Below, piece by piece: positions 52,919 through 62,292 of a stretch of 64,000 nt of DNA. The stretch lies in NCBI GenBank assembly GCA_000722615.1, contig JOKI01000017.1, positions 1 to 64,000 of the forward strand, written 5' to 3'. The translations under genes and the position numbers were made by a program. Source of the DNA: Pseudorhizobium pelagicum. Lineage in GTDB: Bacteria > Pseudomonadota > Alphaproteobacteria > Rhizobiales > Rhizobiaceae. Under the pieces are notes generated by a model. It was not told where the DNA came from and searched no databases. It saw only the letters and a program-made list of their open reading frames with translations. The stretch's first letter is position 1, and each line of letters starts with the position of its first letter.

Positions 52919-53890
52919 GTGAAGACATCGAACCAGACATTGCTGCCGATCGGCATTCTTGCCGGCGTTGTCGCTACCCTGCTTGTGCTGGTGGCGATGT
53001 CGCAGCCGGCGCTCGCCTCCGTTCTTTACGCCGCCTCCGCCCTTCCCATTCTGGTTGCCGGCCTCGGCTGGGGCAACCGCACCGCCGTGATGGCGATCGT
53101 CACCGCCGCAGTCCTTGGCGCGCTCATCGTGTCGCTGCCCTTTGCGCTGACCATGGCGATCTTCACCCTGATTCCCGCGGGCTGGCTGTCACACCTTGCC
53201 AATCTGGCGCGTCCGGCGTCCGAAGTCGGCGGACCGGATGACCTCCTGGCCTGGTACCCGCTCTCGGACATCCTTCTGCATCTCTGCGGCCTGGTGACGC
53301 TTGCCGTCATCGCGCTCGGCGTGGTGATCGGCTACGGGCCGGACCTGACCAACGAGATGGTCGACATGATGACCCAGGCCCTGCAGACGCAGGACCCGAC
53401 GCTGATACCGGATCCGGCCGGCCTGGCGCAGACGAAGTCGATGTTCGTGCTGATGCTGCCGATGATCCAAGGCGGGCTGTGGGTCCTCCTGCTGTTTGCG
53501 GCCTATTACATCGCCACCCGCCTGGTCTCCCGCTCGGCGCGTGCCCTTCGCCCGCGCGAGGACATGCCGTCGGCGCTGCGGATGAACCGCTATGCGATCT
53601 TCGTCTTCCTTGCCGGCATCCTCGCCACCTTCCTCGGCGGCGTCCCGGCGATGATCGGCGCCACCGTCTGCGGCACCTTCGGCGCCGGCTTCCTGATGGC
53701 CGGCTTTGCCGGCCTGCACTACCGCAGCAAGGGCAAGGACTGGCGCCTGCCGGTACTGGTGCTTGCCTATCTCTCCTCGTTCATGCTCCTGCCGGCGCTC
53801 TTCATCCTCGTTCTCGGCATTGCCGACACGCGACGGACGATCGCGCTGACGCCGGGGCGAGACGCAGATCAAACCAACGAAACCAAGTAA
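52919..53890 (+). CDS. DUF2232 membrane protein (YybS-like)
   Basis: A 323-residue polytopic protein with about eight membrane segments, located between rpsR and rplI, the characteristic position of this family in Rhizobiales and in Firmicutes (YybS). The start is a GTG at 52919 ([20 protein letters not shown]), and AGGACAGCGAGACC is upstream. Function is unknown. The hydrophobic stretches are roughly at residues 8-30, 35-70, 100-130, 175-200, 220-245 and 265-300. Whether it shares a transcript with rplI 20 bp downstream is likely but untested. Confidence 0.88.
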   Translation: MKTSNQTLLPIGILAGVVATLLVLVAMSQPALASVLYAASALPILVAGLGWGNRTAVMAIVTAAVLGALIVSLPFALTMAIFTLIPAGWLSHLANLARPASEVGGPDDLLAWYPLSDILLHLCGLVTLAVIALGVVIGYGPDLTNEMVDMMTQALQTQDPTLIPDPAGLAQTKSMFVLMLPMIQGGLWVLLLFAAYYIATRLVSRSARALRPREDMPSALRMNRYAIFVFLAGILATFLGGVPAMIGATVCGTFGAGFLMAGFAGLHYRSKGKDWRLPVLVLAYLSSFMLLPALFILVLGIADTRRTIALTPGRDADQTNETK

Positions 53891-53910
53891 CTTCTCGAAA
53901 GGACACGTCC

Positions 53911-54486
53911 ATGCATGTTATTCTTCTTGAACGGATCGCCCGGCTCGGCCAGATGGGCGAGACCGTAAAGGTCCGTGACGGCTACGCCCGTAACTTCCTT
54001 CTGCCCCAGGGCAAGGCACTGCGCTCCAACGAAGCCAACAAGAAGCGCTTCGATGCCGAGCGCGCGACGCTTGAAGCCCGCAACCTCGAGCGCAAGGGCG
54101 AAGCCGAGCAGGTTGCCGAAGCGCTGAAGGGCAAGATCTTCGTCATGGTCCGCTCGGCCGGCGAAACCGGCCAGCTCTACGGTTCGGTTGCTGCCCGCGA
54201 CATCGTCGAAGCACTTGCTGCCGAAGGCTTCAACATCGGCCGCAACCAGGTCGACCTCAGCCAGCCGATCAAGGCCATTGGCCTGCACAAGGTCACGCTC
54301 CTGCTGCATGCGGAAGTCGAGATCGAGATCGAGATCAACGTGGCCCGTACGGCCGAAGAAGCTGCCCGCCAGGCACAGGGCGAGAGCCTGACCTCGGCTG
54401 ACGCCATCTACGGCGTCGACGAAGATGCCCTTCGTCCGGAAGACTTCTTCGATCCGGACGCAGACCGCGACGAAGACGAAGAATAA
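53911..54486 (+). CDS. rplI: 50S ribosomal protein L9
   Basis: A 191-residue L9. The N-terminal domain ([20 protein letters not shown] and [20 protein letters not shown], about residues 2-45) and the long connecting helix (about 45-75) are standard. The C-terminal domain ends near residue 150; beyond it is an acidic tail ([20 protein letters not shown]) not found in E. coli. L9 binds domain V of 23S rRNA and limits frameshifting. AAAGGACACGTCC precedes the ATG. A 20-bp-stem terminator follows. Confidence 0.98.
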   Translation: MHVILLERIARLGQMGETVKVRDGYARNFLLPQGKALRSNEANKKRFDAERATLEARNLERKGEAEQVAEALKGKIFVMVRSAGETGQLYGSVAARDIVEALAAEGFNIGRNQVDLSQPIKAIGLHKVTLLLHAEVEIEIEINVARTAEEAARQAQGESLTSADAIYGVDEDALRPEDFFDPDADRDEDEE

Positions 54487-54506
54487 GCCTTCGTCGACAT
54501 CCAGAC

Positions 54507-54549
54507 ATGCAAAAGGCCCCCGGCGGTATCCGCCGGGGGCCTTTTGCAT
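54507..54549. terminator. strong hairpin terminator after rplI
   Basis: A perfect 20-bp stem with a 3-nt loop (54507-54526 with 54530-54549), flanked by A and T runs. The palindrome can end transcription in both directions and separates the ribosomal unit from the TRAP genes. Confidence 0.85.
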
Positions 54550-54588
54550 GAATGCGGATGGCAAAAGCGGGACAAGACGGGGAGGCTG

Positions 54589-54618
54589 TTGACACAGCGG
54601 CTGATCCTTCTCCATGGT
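54589..54618 (+). promoter_or_regulatory. possible promoter for the TAXI/TRAP unit
   Basis: A perfect TTGACA (54589-54594) is followed 18 bp later by CATGGT, a poor -10. It is the best candidate between the rplI terminator and the TAXI start, and the leader would be short. Confidence 0.3.
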
Positions 54619-54645
54619 GAAAAAAACAGGAGAAAGGGAACACCC

Positions 54646-55620
54646 ATGAAATTCCACAAGAGTCTGATCGCCATGGTCGGCGTGCTCGCGGTCGGCGCCA
54701 GCGTCGCCTTCGCACAGTCGCCCGCCTTCTTCCGCATCGGCACCGGCGGCACCGCCGGCACCTACTACCCGATCGGCGGCCTGATCGCCAACGCGATCTC
54801 CGGCGCCGAGGGCAAGGGCGTCGAAGGCCTGGTCGCCACGGCGGTTGCCTCCAACGGCTCGGTCGCCAACATCAATGCCATCCAGGGCGGCTCGATGGAA
54901 TCGGGCTTCACCCAGTCGGACGTCGCCTACTGGGCGCACACCGGCACCGGCCTCTACGAAGGCAAGGGCAAGGTCGAGGACCTGCGCCTCATCGCCACCC
55001 TCTATCCCGAGACCATCCATGTGGTCGCCCGCAAGGATGCCGGCATCAACTCGATCGCCGACCTGAAGGGCAAGCGCGTGTCGATCGACGAGCCTGGCTC
55101 GGGCACGATCGTCGACGCCCGCATCGTTCTCGGCGCCTTCGGCCTGACCGAAGACGACATCGAGGCGGAACACCTGAAGCCGGGTCCTGCCGGCGACATG
55201 CTGCGTGACGGCGCGCTCGACGCCTACTTCTTCGTCGGCGGCTATCCGACCGGCGCGGTCTCGGAACTGGCGACATCCGCAGGCATCTCGCTCGTGCCGA
55301 TCAGCGGTCCGGAAGTGGACAAGCTGCTCGAGGAATACAGCTTCTTCTCCAAGGACACGGTTCCGGCCGAAACCTATTCGGGCGTTGCCGAAACCCCGAC
55401 CATCTCGGTTGCCGCCCAGTGGGTGACGAGTGCCAAGCAGTCCGACGACCTGGTCTACAACATCACCAAGACGATGTGGGACGAGAACACGCGCAAGGAG
55501 CTCGACGCCGGCCACGCCAAGGGCAAGATGATCACGCTGCAGAATGCCACGACGAGCCTCGGCATTCCGCTGCATCCGGGCGCCGAGCGCTTCTACAAGG
55601 AAGTCGGCGCGCTGAAATAA
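54646..55620 (+). CDS. TAXI family TRAP transporter solute-binding protein
   Basis: A 324-residue periplasmic protein. The signal peptide (MKFHKSLIAMVGVLAVGASV, cleavage after AFA) is followed by the TAXI signature FRIGTGGTAGTYYPIGGLIA (about residues 28-47). It belongs to the tripartite ATP-independent periplasmic transporters, often for C4-dicarboxylates, glutamate or related acids; this protein's substrate is unknown. The TDVVSNAxGS-like loop reads VASNGSVANINAIQGGSMES. The start is the ATG at 54646 after GGAGAAAGGGA. The permease follows after a hairpin, which suggests more binding protein than permease. Confidence 0.93.
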   Translation: MKFHKSLIAMVGVLAVGASVAFAQSPAFFRIGTGGTAGTYYPIGGLIANAISGAEGKGVEGLVATAVASNGSVANINAIQGGSMESGFTQSDVAYWAHTGTGLYEGKGKVEDLRLIATLYPETIHVVARKDAGINSIADLKGKRVSIDEPGSGTIVDARIVLGAFGLTEDDIEAEHLKPGPAGDMLRDGALDAYFFVGGYPTGAVSELATSAGISLVPISGPEVDKLLEEYSFFSKDTVPAETYSGVAETPTISVAAQWVTSAKQSDDLVYNITKTMWDENTRKELDAGHAKGKMITLQNATTSLGIPLHPGAERFYKEVGALK

Positions 55621-55645
55621 GCGGCTGACGCCCACCCGGAAGAAC

Positions 55646-55680
55646 AGCGGCGGTCCGCCAGAAGCAGGCCGCCGCTTTTT
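55646..55680 (+). terminator. attenuator between TAXI gene and TRAP permease
   Basis: GCGGCGG (55647-55653) pairs with CCGCCGC (55669-55675) over 7 bp (one more A-T pair at the base), and TTTTT follows at once. Partial termination here would give more binding protein than permease, which matches the usual stoichiometry. Confidence 0.7.
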
Positions 55681-55714
55681 GTTGAGACAAGGCGATACAG
55701 GCAGAGGGACATCC

Positions 55715-57763
55715 ATGGCCGACGGCGACAAGATCGCTCCGATGGAGCTGGACGAGGCAAAGGCGCGCGAGCTGGAAGAACAGTTCGATTCGGAAATCCG
55801 GTTCCGGCCGCTGGCGCCGATGGCCGCCCGCATCGTCGGCACCCTGCTCGTCGCCCTGTCGGTCTTCCACTATTATACCGCCGGCTTCGGCCTGCTGTCG
55901 GAAATGCTCCACCGCGGCATCCATCTGTCCTTCGTGCTCGGGCTGATCTTCCTGGTCTTCCCCTTTTCCAAGACGGGATACAGCGAGCCGGCACGCGCAA
56001 GCCTGATCCGCCCGCTCGGCATCTCGCTGTTCGACTGGGCGCTGGCGATCGGTGCCGTCGTGGCGGTCATGCATGTGCCCTTCATCCCCCTCGATGATCT
56101 CGCCTTCCGGGTCGGCAATCCGACGACGACGGACGTGGTGCTCGGCGGCATTCTCGTCCTCGTCCTCCTGGAGGCGACGCGCCGCTCCGTCGGCTGGCCT
56201 TTGCCGATCATCGCCATCTGCTTCATGACCTATTCCATCTACGGGCCGTCGATGCCGGGCATCCTCGTGCATCCGGGTGCGTCCTTCTCGCAGCTGATCA
56301 ACCACCTCTACCTGACGAGCCAGGGCATCTACGGCATCGCGCTCGGCGTCGTGGCGACCTATGTCTTCCACTTCGTGCTGTTTGGCGTGTTTGCGACCCG
56401 CATCGGGCTTGGCCAGCTCTTCCTCGACTGCGCCGCCTGGGTTGCCGGTCGCTATGCCGGCGGTCCGGCAAAGGTGTCGATCTTCGGTTCGGCGCTGTTC
56501 GGCATGATCTCCGGTTCGTCCGTCGCCAACACGGTGACGGTCGGATCGCTGACGATTCCGGCGATGATCCGCATGGGCTACTCGCGCCCCTTCGCGGGGG
56601 CCGTCGAGGCCGCATCGTCGACCGGCGGGCAGATCACGCCGCCGATCATGGGGGCGGCTGCCTTCCTGATGATCGAATTCCTCAACCTGCCCTATACGAC
56701 CATCATCATCGCGGCGATCGTGCCGGCCTTCATGCATTTCTTCGGCGTGCTGGTGCAGGTCCACTTCGAGGCCAAGCGCACCGGCATGCGCGGCATGACC
56801 AAGGAGGAAATGCCGGACCTCAAGGAAGCCTTCAAGCGTGACTGGCCGACCGTCATCCCGCTCGTCGTGCTCGTCGGCATCCTGCTTTCCGGCTACACGC
56901 CCTATCTCGCCGCCTTCTGGGGCATCACGCTCTGCGTGCTCGTCGGCCTCTTCAACCCGCGCAGGCGCATGTCGCCCGCAGAGATGTTCGACAGCCTGCG
57001 CGACGGCGCGAAATATGCGCTGGCCGTCGGTGCGGCGGCCGCAACCGTCGGCATCGTCGTCGGCGTGGTGACGCTGACCGGCGTCGGCTTCAAGATCTCC
57101 TATATCGTCACGACGACGGCCGCCGAGATCGCCGCCTTCATCGGCACCTTCATGCCGGCAGCCTGGTTCGGGCCGCAGGCGCTGACGCTCCTCTTCACGC
57201 TGATCATGACCGGCATCGTCTGCATCCTGATGGGCTGCGGCATCCCGACGACCGCCAACTACATCATCATGGCGACCATCGCCGCGCCGACCCTCGGCAT
57301 GCTGGGCGTCGAGCCGATCGTGGCGCATTTCTTCGTCTTCTATTACGGGGTGCTGGCCGACATCACGCCGCCCGTGGCGCTCGCGGCCTATGCGGCAGCC
57401 GGCATGGCGGGGGCCGATCCGTTCAAGACCGGCAACACCGCCTTCCGCCTCGGGCTCGGCAAGATCCTGGTGCCCTTCGTCTTCGTCTTCTCCCCGTCCC
57501 TGCTGCTGGTGACGGCGGACTTCACCTGGAGCAATTTCTTCATCGCCTTCATCGGCTGCACGCTCGGCATCACCTTCCTCGGGGCCGCCCTTTCCGGCTT
57601 CATGCTGGTCAGAACCGCCGCGTGGGAGAAACCGCTGCTGATCCTGTCGGCCATCCTGCTCGTCGTGCCGGAGCTCACCTCGTCGCTGATCGGTTTCGCG
57701 CTGGTCCTGCCGGTGCTCTACCGGCAGTTTTCCGGCTACCGGGCCACGCCTGCGGCCTTGTAG
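55715..57763 (+). CDS. TRAP transporter fused permease (4TM-12TM)
   Basis: A 682-residue inner-membrane protein that fuses the small DctQ-like and large DctM-like subunits. About 16 membrane segments are visible. Diagnostic text in the large subunit: ALFGMISGSSVANTVTVGSL (about residues 266-285), SSTGGQITPPIMGAAAFLMI (about 302-321), and the second half repeat GCGIPTTANYIIMATIAAP. It transports the ligand delivered by the TAXI protein using an ion gradient. The start is the ATG at 55715 after AGAGGGAC; a frame start 12 codons upstream lies within the attenuator and is rejected. Confidence 0.95.
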   Translation: MADGDKIAPMELDEAKARELEEQFDSEIRFRPLAPMAARIVGTLLVALSVFHYYTAGFGLLSEMLHRGIHLSFVLGLIFLVFPFSKTGYSEPARASLIRPLGISLFDWALAIGAVVAVMHVPFIPLDDLAFRVGNPTTTDVVLGGILVLVLLEATRRSVGWPLPIIAICFMTYSIYGPSMPGILVHPGASFSQLINHLYLTSQGIYGIALGVVATYVFHFVLFGVFATRIGLGQLFLDCAAWVAGRYAGGPAKVSIFGSALFGMISGSSVANTVTVGSLTIPAMIRMGYSRPFAGAVEAASSTGGQITPPIMGAAAFLMIEFLNLPYTTIIIAAIVPAFMHFFGVLVQVHFEAKRTGMRGMTKEEMPDLKEAFKRDWPTVIPLVVLVGILLSGYTPYLAAFWGITLCVLVGLFNPRRRMSPAEMFDSLRDGAKYALAVGAAAATVGIVVGVVTLTGVGFKISYIVTTTAAEIAAFIGTFMPAAWFGPQALTLLFTLIMTGIVCILMGCGIPTTANYIIMATIAAPTLGMLGVEPIVAHFFVFYYGVLADITPPVALAAYAAAGMAGADPFKTGNTAFRLGLGKILVPFVFVFSPSLLLVTADFTWSNFFIAFIGCTLGITFLGAALSGFMLVRTAAWEKPLLILSAILLVVPELTSSLIGFALVLPVLYRQFSGYRATPAAL

Positions 57764-57791
57764 GCAGACGCGGCAGAGGCTATTCTTGTTC

Positions 57792-57825
57792 GACCGTGGC
57801 AGGCTTCGGCCCTTTTGCCACGGTC
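57792..57825. terminator. candidate terminator after the TRAP permease
   Basis: GACCGTGGCA (57792-57801) and TGCCACGGTC (57816-57825) make a perfect 10-bp stem with a 14-nt loop, 28 bp past the permease stop. No U tract follows, so it may be rho-assisted. Confidence 0.5.
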
Positions 57826-57854
57826 AACACATCTCGTTTGTTTCAGCGCGTTTT

Positions 57855-57886
57855 TTATCCACAGGCTCAAGTCAGGCTGTGGAGAT
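57855..57886. promoter_or_regulatory. DnaA box upstream of dnaB
   Basis: TTATCCACA at 57855-57863 is a perfect consensus DnaA box, 118 bp before the dnaB ATG. A second, inverted site TGTGGAGAT (57878-57886) matches 7 of 9. The CCACAG and CTGTGG parts form an inverted repeat between them. It may let DnaA regulate dnaB or may be a titration site. Confidence 0.6.
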
Positions 57887-57980
57887 CGCCGGTTTCGCAA
57901 GATTCTCGCGTCGTCTCCCCCATGGCTGCCTCAGAGTGCGGTAGGATGGCGCTGAAGCACGACAGACTCGATTGGACGAC

Positions 57981-59483
57981 ATGCAGGACGTAGCACGCAA
58001 GCTGACGGCACTCAGCAACAAGGACGCCGAACCGCACTACCGCGAGGCCCCGAACAATATCGAGGCGGAGCAAGCGCTGCTCGGCGCCATCCTCGTCAAC
58101 AACGACGCCTATTACCGGGTTTCGGACTTCCTGAAGCCGCCGCATCTGCACGAGCCGCTGCACCGCCGGATCTTCGAGGTGGCCGGCGACATCATCCGCA
58201 TGGGCAAGACGGCCAATCCCGTCACCATGAAGACCTTCCTGCCGGCGGAAGAGCGTGTCGGCGACCTGACGGTCGCGCAGTATCTGGCGCGTCTGGCCGC
58301 CGAAGCCGTGTCGATCATCAACGCGGAAGACTATGGCCGGGCGATCTACGACCTGGCGCTGCGCCGGGCGCTGATCACGATCGGCGAGGACATGGTCAAC
58401 ATCGCCTATGACGCGCCGCTCGACATGCCGCCGCAGACGCAGATCGAGGACACCGAACGCCGTCTCTTCGAACTGGCCGAGACCGGTCGCTACGACGGCG
58501 GCTTCCAGTCGTTCAACGACGCGGTGGCGCTCGCGATCGACATGGCCGGTGCCGCCTTCGAGCGCGACGGGCAGCTGTCGGGCATTTCCACCGGCATCGT
58601 CTCTCTCGATGCGAAGATGGGCGGGTTGCAGCGGTCCGACTTGATCGTGCTTGCCGGACGCCCGGGCATGGGCAAGACCTCGCTGGCGACCAACATCGCC
58701 TACAATATCGCCGCCGCCTATGAGCCGGAGGTGCAGCCGGACGGCTCCTACAAGGCCCGGAACGGCGGCGTCGTCGGCTTCTACTCGCTCGAAATGTCGT
58801 CCGAGCAGCTCGCCACCCGTATCATCTCCGAGCAGACCGAAGTCTCCTCCTCCAAGATCCGCCGCGGCGACATCACCGAGGCCGACTTCGAGAAGCTCGT
58901 GGCCTGCAGCCAGATGATGCAGAAGGTGCCGCTGTTCATCGACCAGACCGGTGGCATCTCGATTGCCCAGCTCTCGGCCCGTGCCCGGCGCCTGAAGCGC
59001 CAGCGCGGCCTCGATTGCCTGGTGGTCGACTATATCCAGCTGATGACGGGGTCGGGGAAATCCGGCGAGAACCGCGTGCAGGAAATCACCCAGATCACCA
59101 CCGGCCTGAAGGCGCTCGGCAAGGAACTGAACGTTCCCATCGTTGCCCTGTCGCAGCTGTCGCGTCAGGTGGAAAGCCGCGAGGACAAGCGCCCGCAGCT
59201 CTCCGACCTTCGCGAATCGGGCTCGATCGAGCAGGACGCCGACGTGGTGCTCTTCGTGTTCCGCGAGGAATACTACGTGAAGAACATGGAGCCCCGCGAC
59301 ATTTCCGATCCGAAGTATCCCGAGTGGGAACAGCTCTTCGAGAAGGTCAAGGGCACGGCCGACGTGATCATCGCCAAGCAGCGTCACGGACCGACCGGCA
59401 CCGTCAAGCTCGCCTTCCAGTCGGAGTTCACCCGGTTCACCGACCTCGCCGAGTCGAGCTTCATCCAGTACGAAGAGCACTGA
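57981..59483 (+). CDS. dnaB: replicative DNA helicase
   Basis: A 500-residue RecA-type hexameric helicase that unwinds DNA at the replication fork. N-terminal domain: APNNIEAEQALLGAILVNND (about residues 26-45). The Walker A motif is LAGRPGMGKTSLA (about 222-234), Walker B is GLDCLVVDYIQLM, and the arginine-finger region lies near LRESGSIEQDADVVLFVFRE. The start at the ATG (MQDVARK) is preferred to a TTG three codons earlier. No intein is present. A DnaA box lies upstream. The next gene is alr, as in other rhizobia. Confidence 0.97.
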   Translation: MQDVARKLTALSNKDAEPHYREAPNNIEAEQALLGAILVNNDAYYRVSDFLKPPHLHEPLHRRIFEVAGDIIRMGKTANPVTMKTFLPAEERVGDLTVAQYLARLAAEAVSIINAEDYGRAIYDLALRRALITIGEDMVNIAYDAPLDMPPQTQIEDTERRLFELAETGRYDGGFQSFNDAVALAIDMAGAAFERDGQLSGISTGIVSLDAKMGGLQRSDLIVLAGRPGMGKTSLATNIAYNIAAAYEPEVQPDGSYKARNGGVVGFYSLEMSSEQLATRIISEQTEVSSSKIRRGDITEADFEKLVACSQMMQKVPLFIDQTGGISIAQLSARARRLKRQRGLDCLVVDYIQLMTGSGKSGENRVQEITQITTGLKALGKELNVPIVALSQLSRQVESREDKRPQLSDLRESGSIEQDADVVLFVFREEYYVKNMEPRDISDPKYPEWEQLFEKVKGTADVIIAKQRHGPTGTVKLAFQSEFTRFTDLAESSFIQYEEH

Positions 59484-59547
59484 GCTTTCTTCGGAAGGCT
59501 TGACGACGCCCTGCCCCTCCGCACCAGACGACGGATTTTGCATCTCC

Positions 59548-60708
59548 ATGACCGACCACGACGAATTCCCCGACCTGATCGACGATTTCGACATCGCCCC
59601 GGTGCGGCTGACGGTCGACCTGCAGGCGCTGGCGGACAACTGGCGGGACATGGGGCAGCGTTCCGGATCTGCGCGGGCGGCAGCCGTTGTCAAGGCGGAT
59701 GCCTACGGACTGGGGCTCGAGGACTGCGGCTCGACGCTCTATGAAGCCGGGGCGCGGGATTTCTTCGTGGCCGTTGCGCAGGAAGGCGCGACGCTTCGGG
59801 CCTATGCGCCCGACGCGCGCATCTTCGTGCTGTCCGGCATCTGGCCGGGGCAGGAGCGGATCTTCTTCGAGAACGACCTCGTGCCGGTGCTTGCCTCCGA
59901 AGAACAGCTCGCCTTCTGGATGGCAGTGATCGCCGAACATGGCGACTATCCGTGTGCGCTGCAGGTCGATACCGGGTTCAACCGGCTTGGGCTGGCGCTC
60001 GAGGAAGCGCTGGCGCTGGCAGAGGACGTGTCGCGACCGGCGAGCTTCTCGCCCGTTCTCATCCTCTCGCATCTGCACAGCGGCGACACGCCCTCCTCCC
60101 CGACCAACAGGGCGCAGCTTGAATCCTTCCGGCAGGTTAGCGCCGCTTTCGAAGGCATTGAATCAAGCCTTTCCGCCTCCGCCGGAATCTTCCTCGGGCC
60201 AGACTATCACTTCGACCTGACGCGCCCCGGCATCGCCCTCTACGGCGGCGAATCCGTTTCGGGCATGGCACCGCTGCGGCCGGTCGCTACAGCCGAGGCA
60301 CGGATCATCCAGATCCGCGACGCAGGCATCGGTGAGACGGTCAGCTACGGCGCGACCCATCGGCTGACGCGCCAGAGCCGGCTGGCGGTCGCTTCGATCG
60401 GCTATGCCGACGGCTACCTGCGGTCGCTCTCGGGCTCCGGCATTCCGCTTCGGGCGGACGGCAGTCCGGGTGCCTTCGGCTTCGTGGCGGGCCAAAGTGT
60501 TCCCGTGATCGGGCGCATCACCATGGACCTGACGATCTTCGACGTGACGGACCTGCCCGAAGGCGCAGTCCGGCCCGGCGACTACATCGAGCTGTTCGGC
60601 GAAAACATCGCGCTCGACGATGCCGCCCGCGCTGGCGGGACGATCGGCTACGAACTGCTCACCAGCCTCGGCCTGCGCCACGAGCGGCGGTATCTGCAGG
60701 CGGAGTAA
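59548..60708 (+). CDS. alr: alanine racemase
   Basis: A 386-residue PLP enzyme that makes D-alanine for peptidoglycan. The cofactor lysine is Lys49 in AAAVVKADAYGLGL. The catalytic tyrosine is in GETVSYGATHRLT (about residue 266). Substrate-side motifs are TGFNRLGLAL (Arg), HLHSGD and GRITMDLTIFDVTD. The C-terminal beta-domain is complete. I start at the ATG at 59548 (MTDHDEFPDLID), because a TTG at 59500 lies too close to its G-rich sequence and adds 16 unrelated residues. It lies 64 bp after dnaB. Confidence 0.95.
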   Translation: MTDHDEFPDLIDDFDIAPVRLTVDLQALADNWRDMGQRSGSARAAAVVKADAYGLGLEDCGSTLYEAGARDFFVAVAQEGATLRAYAPDARIFVLSGIWPGQERIFFENDLVPVLASEEQLAFWMAVIAEHGDYPCALQVDTGFNRLGLALEEALALAEDVSRPASFSPVLILSHLHSGDTPSSPTNRAQLESFRQVSAAFEGIESSLSASAGIFLGPDYHFDLTRPGIALYGGESVSGMAPLRPVATAEARIIQIRDAGIGETVSYGATHRLTRQSRLAVASIGYADGYLRSLSGSGIPLRADGSPGAFGFVAGQSVPVIGRITMDLTIFDVTDLPEGAVRPGDYIELFGENIALDDAARAGGTIGYELLTSLGLRHERRYLQAE

Positions 60709-60804
60709 TCCGCCTCCCTCTTGCCATCGCCGCCATGGCCGATTAAGTGGAGACGTTCCGCTTTCGTTCTCATGCGGACATCAGACCGAGGCGGCGACTG
60801 AACC

Positions 60805-62205
60805 ATGGCAAAAGCAAAGACCCAATTCATCTGCCAGAACTGCGGCACGGTCCACAGTCGCTGGGCCGGCAAATGCGACGGCTGCGGCGAGTGGAACACC
60901 ATCGTCGAGGAAGATCCGATGGGCGGCATCGGCGGCGGGCCCGGCAAGGTGCCGAAGAAGGGGCGCGCCGTCACACTGACCACACTGTCTGGCGAAATAG
61001 AAGAAGCGCCCCGCATCCACACCGGCATCTCCGAGCTCGACCGGGCAACCGGCGGCGGCTTCGTGCGCGGCTCGGCGGTGCTGATCGGCGGCGACCCGGG
61101 GATCGGCAAGTCCACCCTGCTGATGCAGGCGGCGGCAGCGCTGTCGCGGCGTGGCCACCGGATCATCTATGTCTCGGGCGAAGAAGCCGTGGCACAGGTA
61201 CGGCTGCGGGCGCAGCGGCTCGACGCCGCCGACACCGAGGTGCTACTGGCTGCGGAAACCAACGTCGAGGACATTCTCGCCACGATCTCCGAGGGCAAGC
61301 GGCCCGACCTGGTGATCATCGATTCGATCCAGACGCTGTGGAGCGACACGGCGGATTCGGCGCCCGGCACCGTGACCCAGGTCAGGACCGGCGTGCAGGC
61401 GATGATCCGGTTTGCCAAGCAGACGGGTGCCGCCATGGTGCTCGTCGGCCATGTGACGAAGGAAGGGCAGATCGCGGGTCCGCGCGTCGTGGAGCACATG
61501 GTCGACGCGGTGCTCTACTTCGAGGGCGACCGCGGCCACCAGTACCGCATCCTGCGCACCGTCAAGAACCGCTTCGGTCCCACCGACGAGATCGGTGTCT
61601 TCGAGATGTCGGACAAGGGACTGCGTGAGGTTACCAATCCCTCCGAGCTCTTCCTCGGCGAACGCAACGCCAAATCGCCCGGCGCGGCCGTCTTTGCCGG
61701 CATGGAAGGGACGCGACCGGTGCTGGTGGAGGTTCAGGCGCTCGTGGCACCCACCTCGCTCGGCACGCCGCGACGGGCGGTGGTCGGCTGGGATTCGTCC
61801 CGGCTGTCGATGATTCTTGCCGTCCTCGAGGCCCATTGCGGCGTCCGGTTCGGCCAGCATGACGTCTATCTCAACGTCGCCGGCGGGTACCGCATCTCCG
61901 AACCGGCCGCAGATCTTGCCGTTGCGTCGGCACTGGTCTCATCGCTTGCCGGGGCTCCTCTGCCTGCCGATTTCGTCTACTTCGGCGAGATCAGCCTGTC
62001 GGGTGCCGTGCGGCCGGTGTCGCAGACGCCGCAGCGGCTGAAGGAGGCGGAAAAGCTCGGTTTTGCCGGCGCCATGCTGCCGGCCAGTTCGGCGGAGCTG
62101 CCGAAATCCGGCAGCCGCTGGACCGAAATCGAGGACCTGCCGGACCTCGTCAGCCGTATCGCCGGCTCGGCATCGAAGCTTGCAAGGCCGCAGGAAGAGG
62201 ATTGA
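60805..62205 (+). CDS. radA: DNA repair protein RadA (Sms)
   Basis: A 466-residue protein that processes branched recombination intermediates as a RecA-like hexamer with a Lon-like domain. The N-terminal zinc finger is CQNCGTVHSRWAGKCDGCGE (Cys10, 13, 24 and 27). Walker A is GGDPGIGKSTLL, the RadA-specific motif is KNRFGPTDEIG, and a C-terminal Lon-like domain begins around YLNVAGGYRISEPAADLA. Length is normal. It follows alr and precedes cvpA, consistent with other alphaproteobacteria. Confidence 0.97.
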   Translation: MAKAKTQFICQNCGTVHSRWAGKCDGCGEWNTIVEEDPMGGIGGGPGKVPKKGRAVTLTTLSGEIEEAPRIHTGISELDRATGGGFVRGSAVLIGGDPGIGKSTLLMQAAAALSRRGHRIIYVSGEEAVAQVRLRAQRLDAADTEVLLAAETNVEDILATISEGKRPDLVIIDSIQTLWSDTADSAPGTVTQVRTGVQAMIRFAKQTGAAMVLVGHVTKEGQIAGPRVVEHMVDAVLYFEGDRGHQYRILRTVKNRFGPTDEIGVFEMSDKGLREVTNPSELFLGERNAKSPGAAVFAGMEGTRPVLVEVQALVAPTSLGTPRRAVVGWDSSRLSMILAVLEAHCGVRFGQHDVYLNVAGGYRISEPAADLAVASALVSSLAGAPLPADFVYFGEISLSGAVRPVSQTPQRLKEAEKLGFAGAMLPASSAELPKSGSRWTEIEDLPDLVSRIAGSASKLARPQEED

Positions 62206-62292
62206 TCTTCCGTTACCCGATGCGCTGTTGTAAGAGACTGCCGGAATGCCAAGGGCCGTGAGAGCGCGGCCAAGTCCTGGAGTACGTCCTAC

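Noticed and set aside
56064..56074. CGGTCATGCAT within the TRAP permease gene, matching the purM/purF motif
   Set aside because: It lies in the middle of a coding region with no palindrome or tandem partner; one chance match is expected for a degenerate 10-mer in a GC-rich window.
59500..59547. alr start at the TTG 59500
   Set aside because: The GGAAGG lies only one base from it, and the extra residues are not conserved in the family as I know it.
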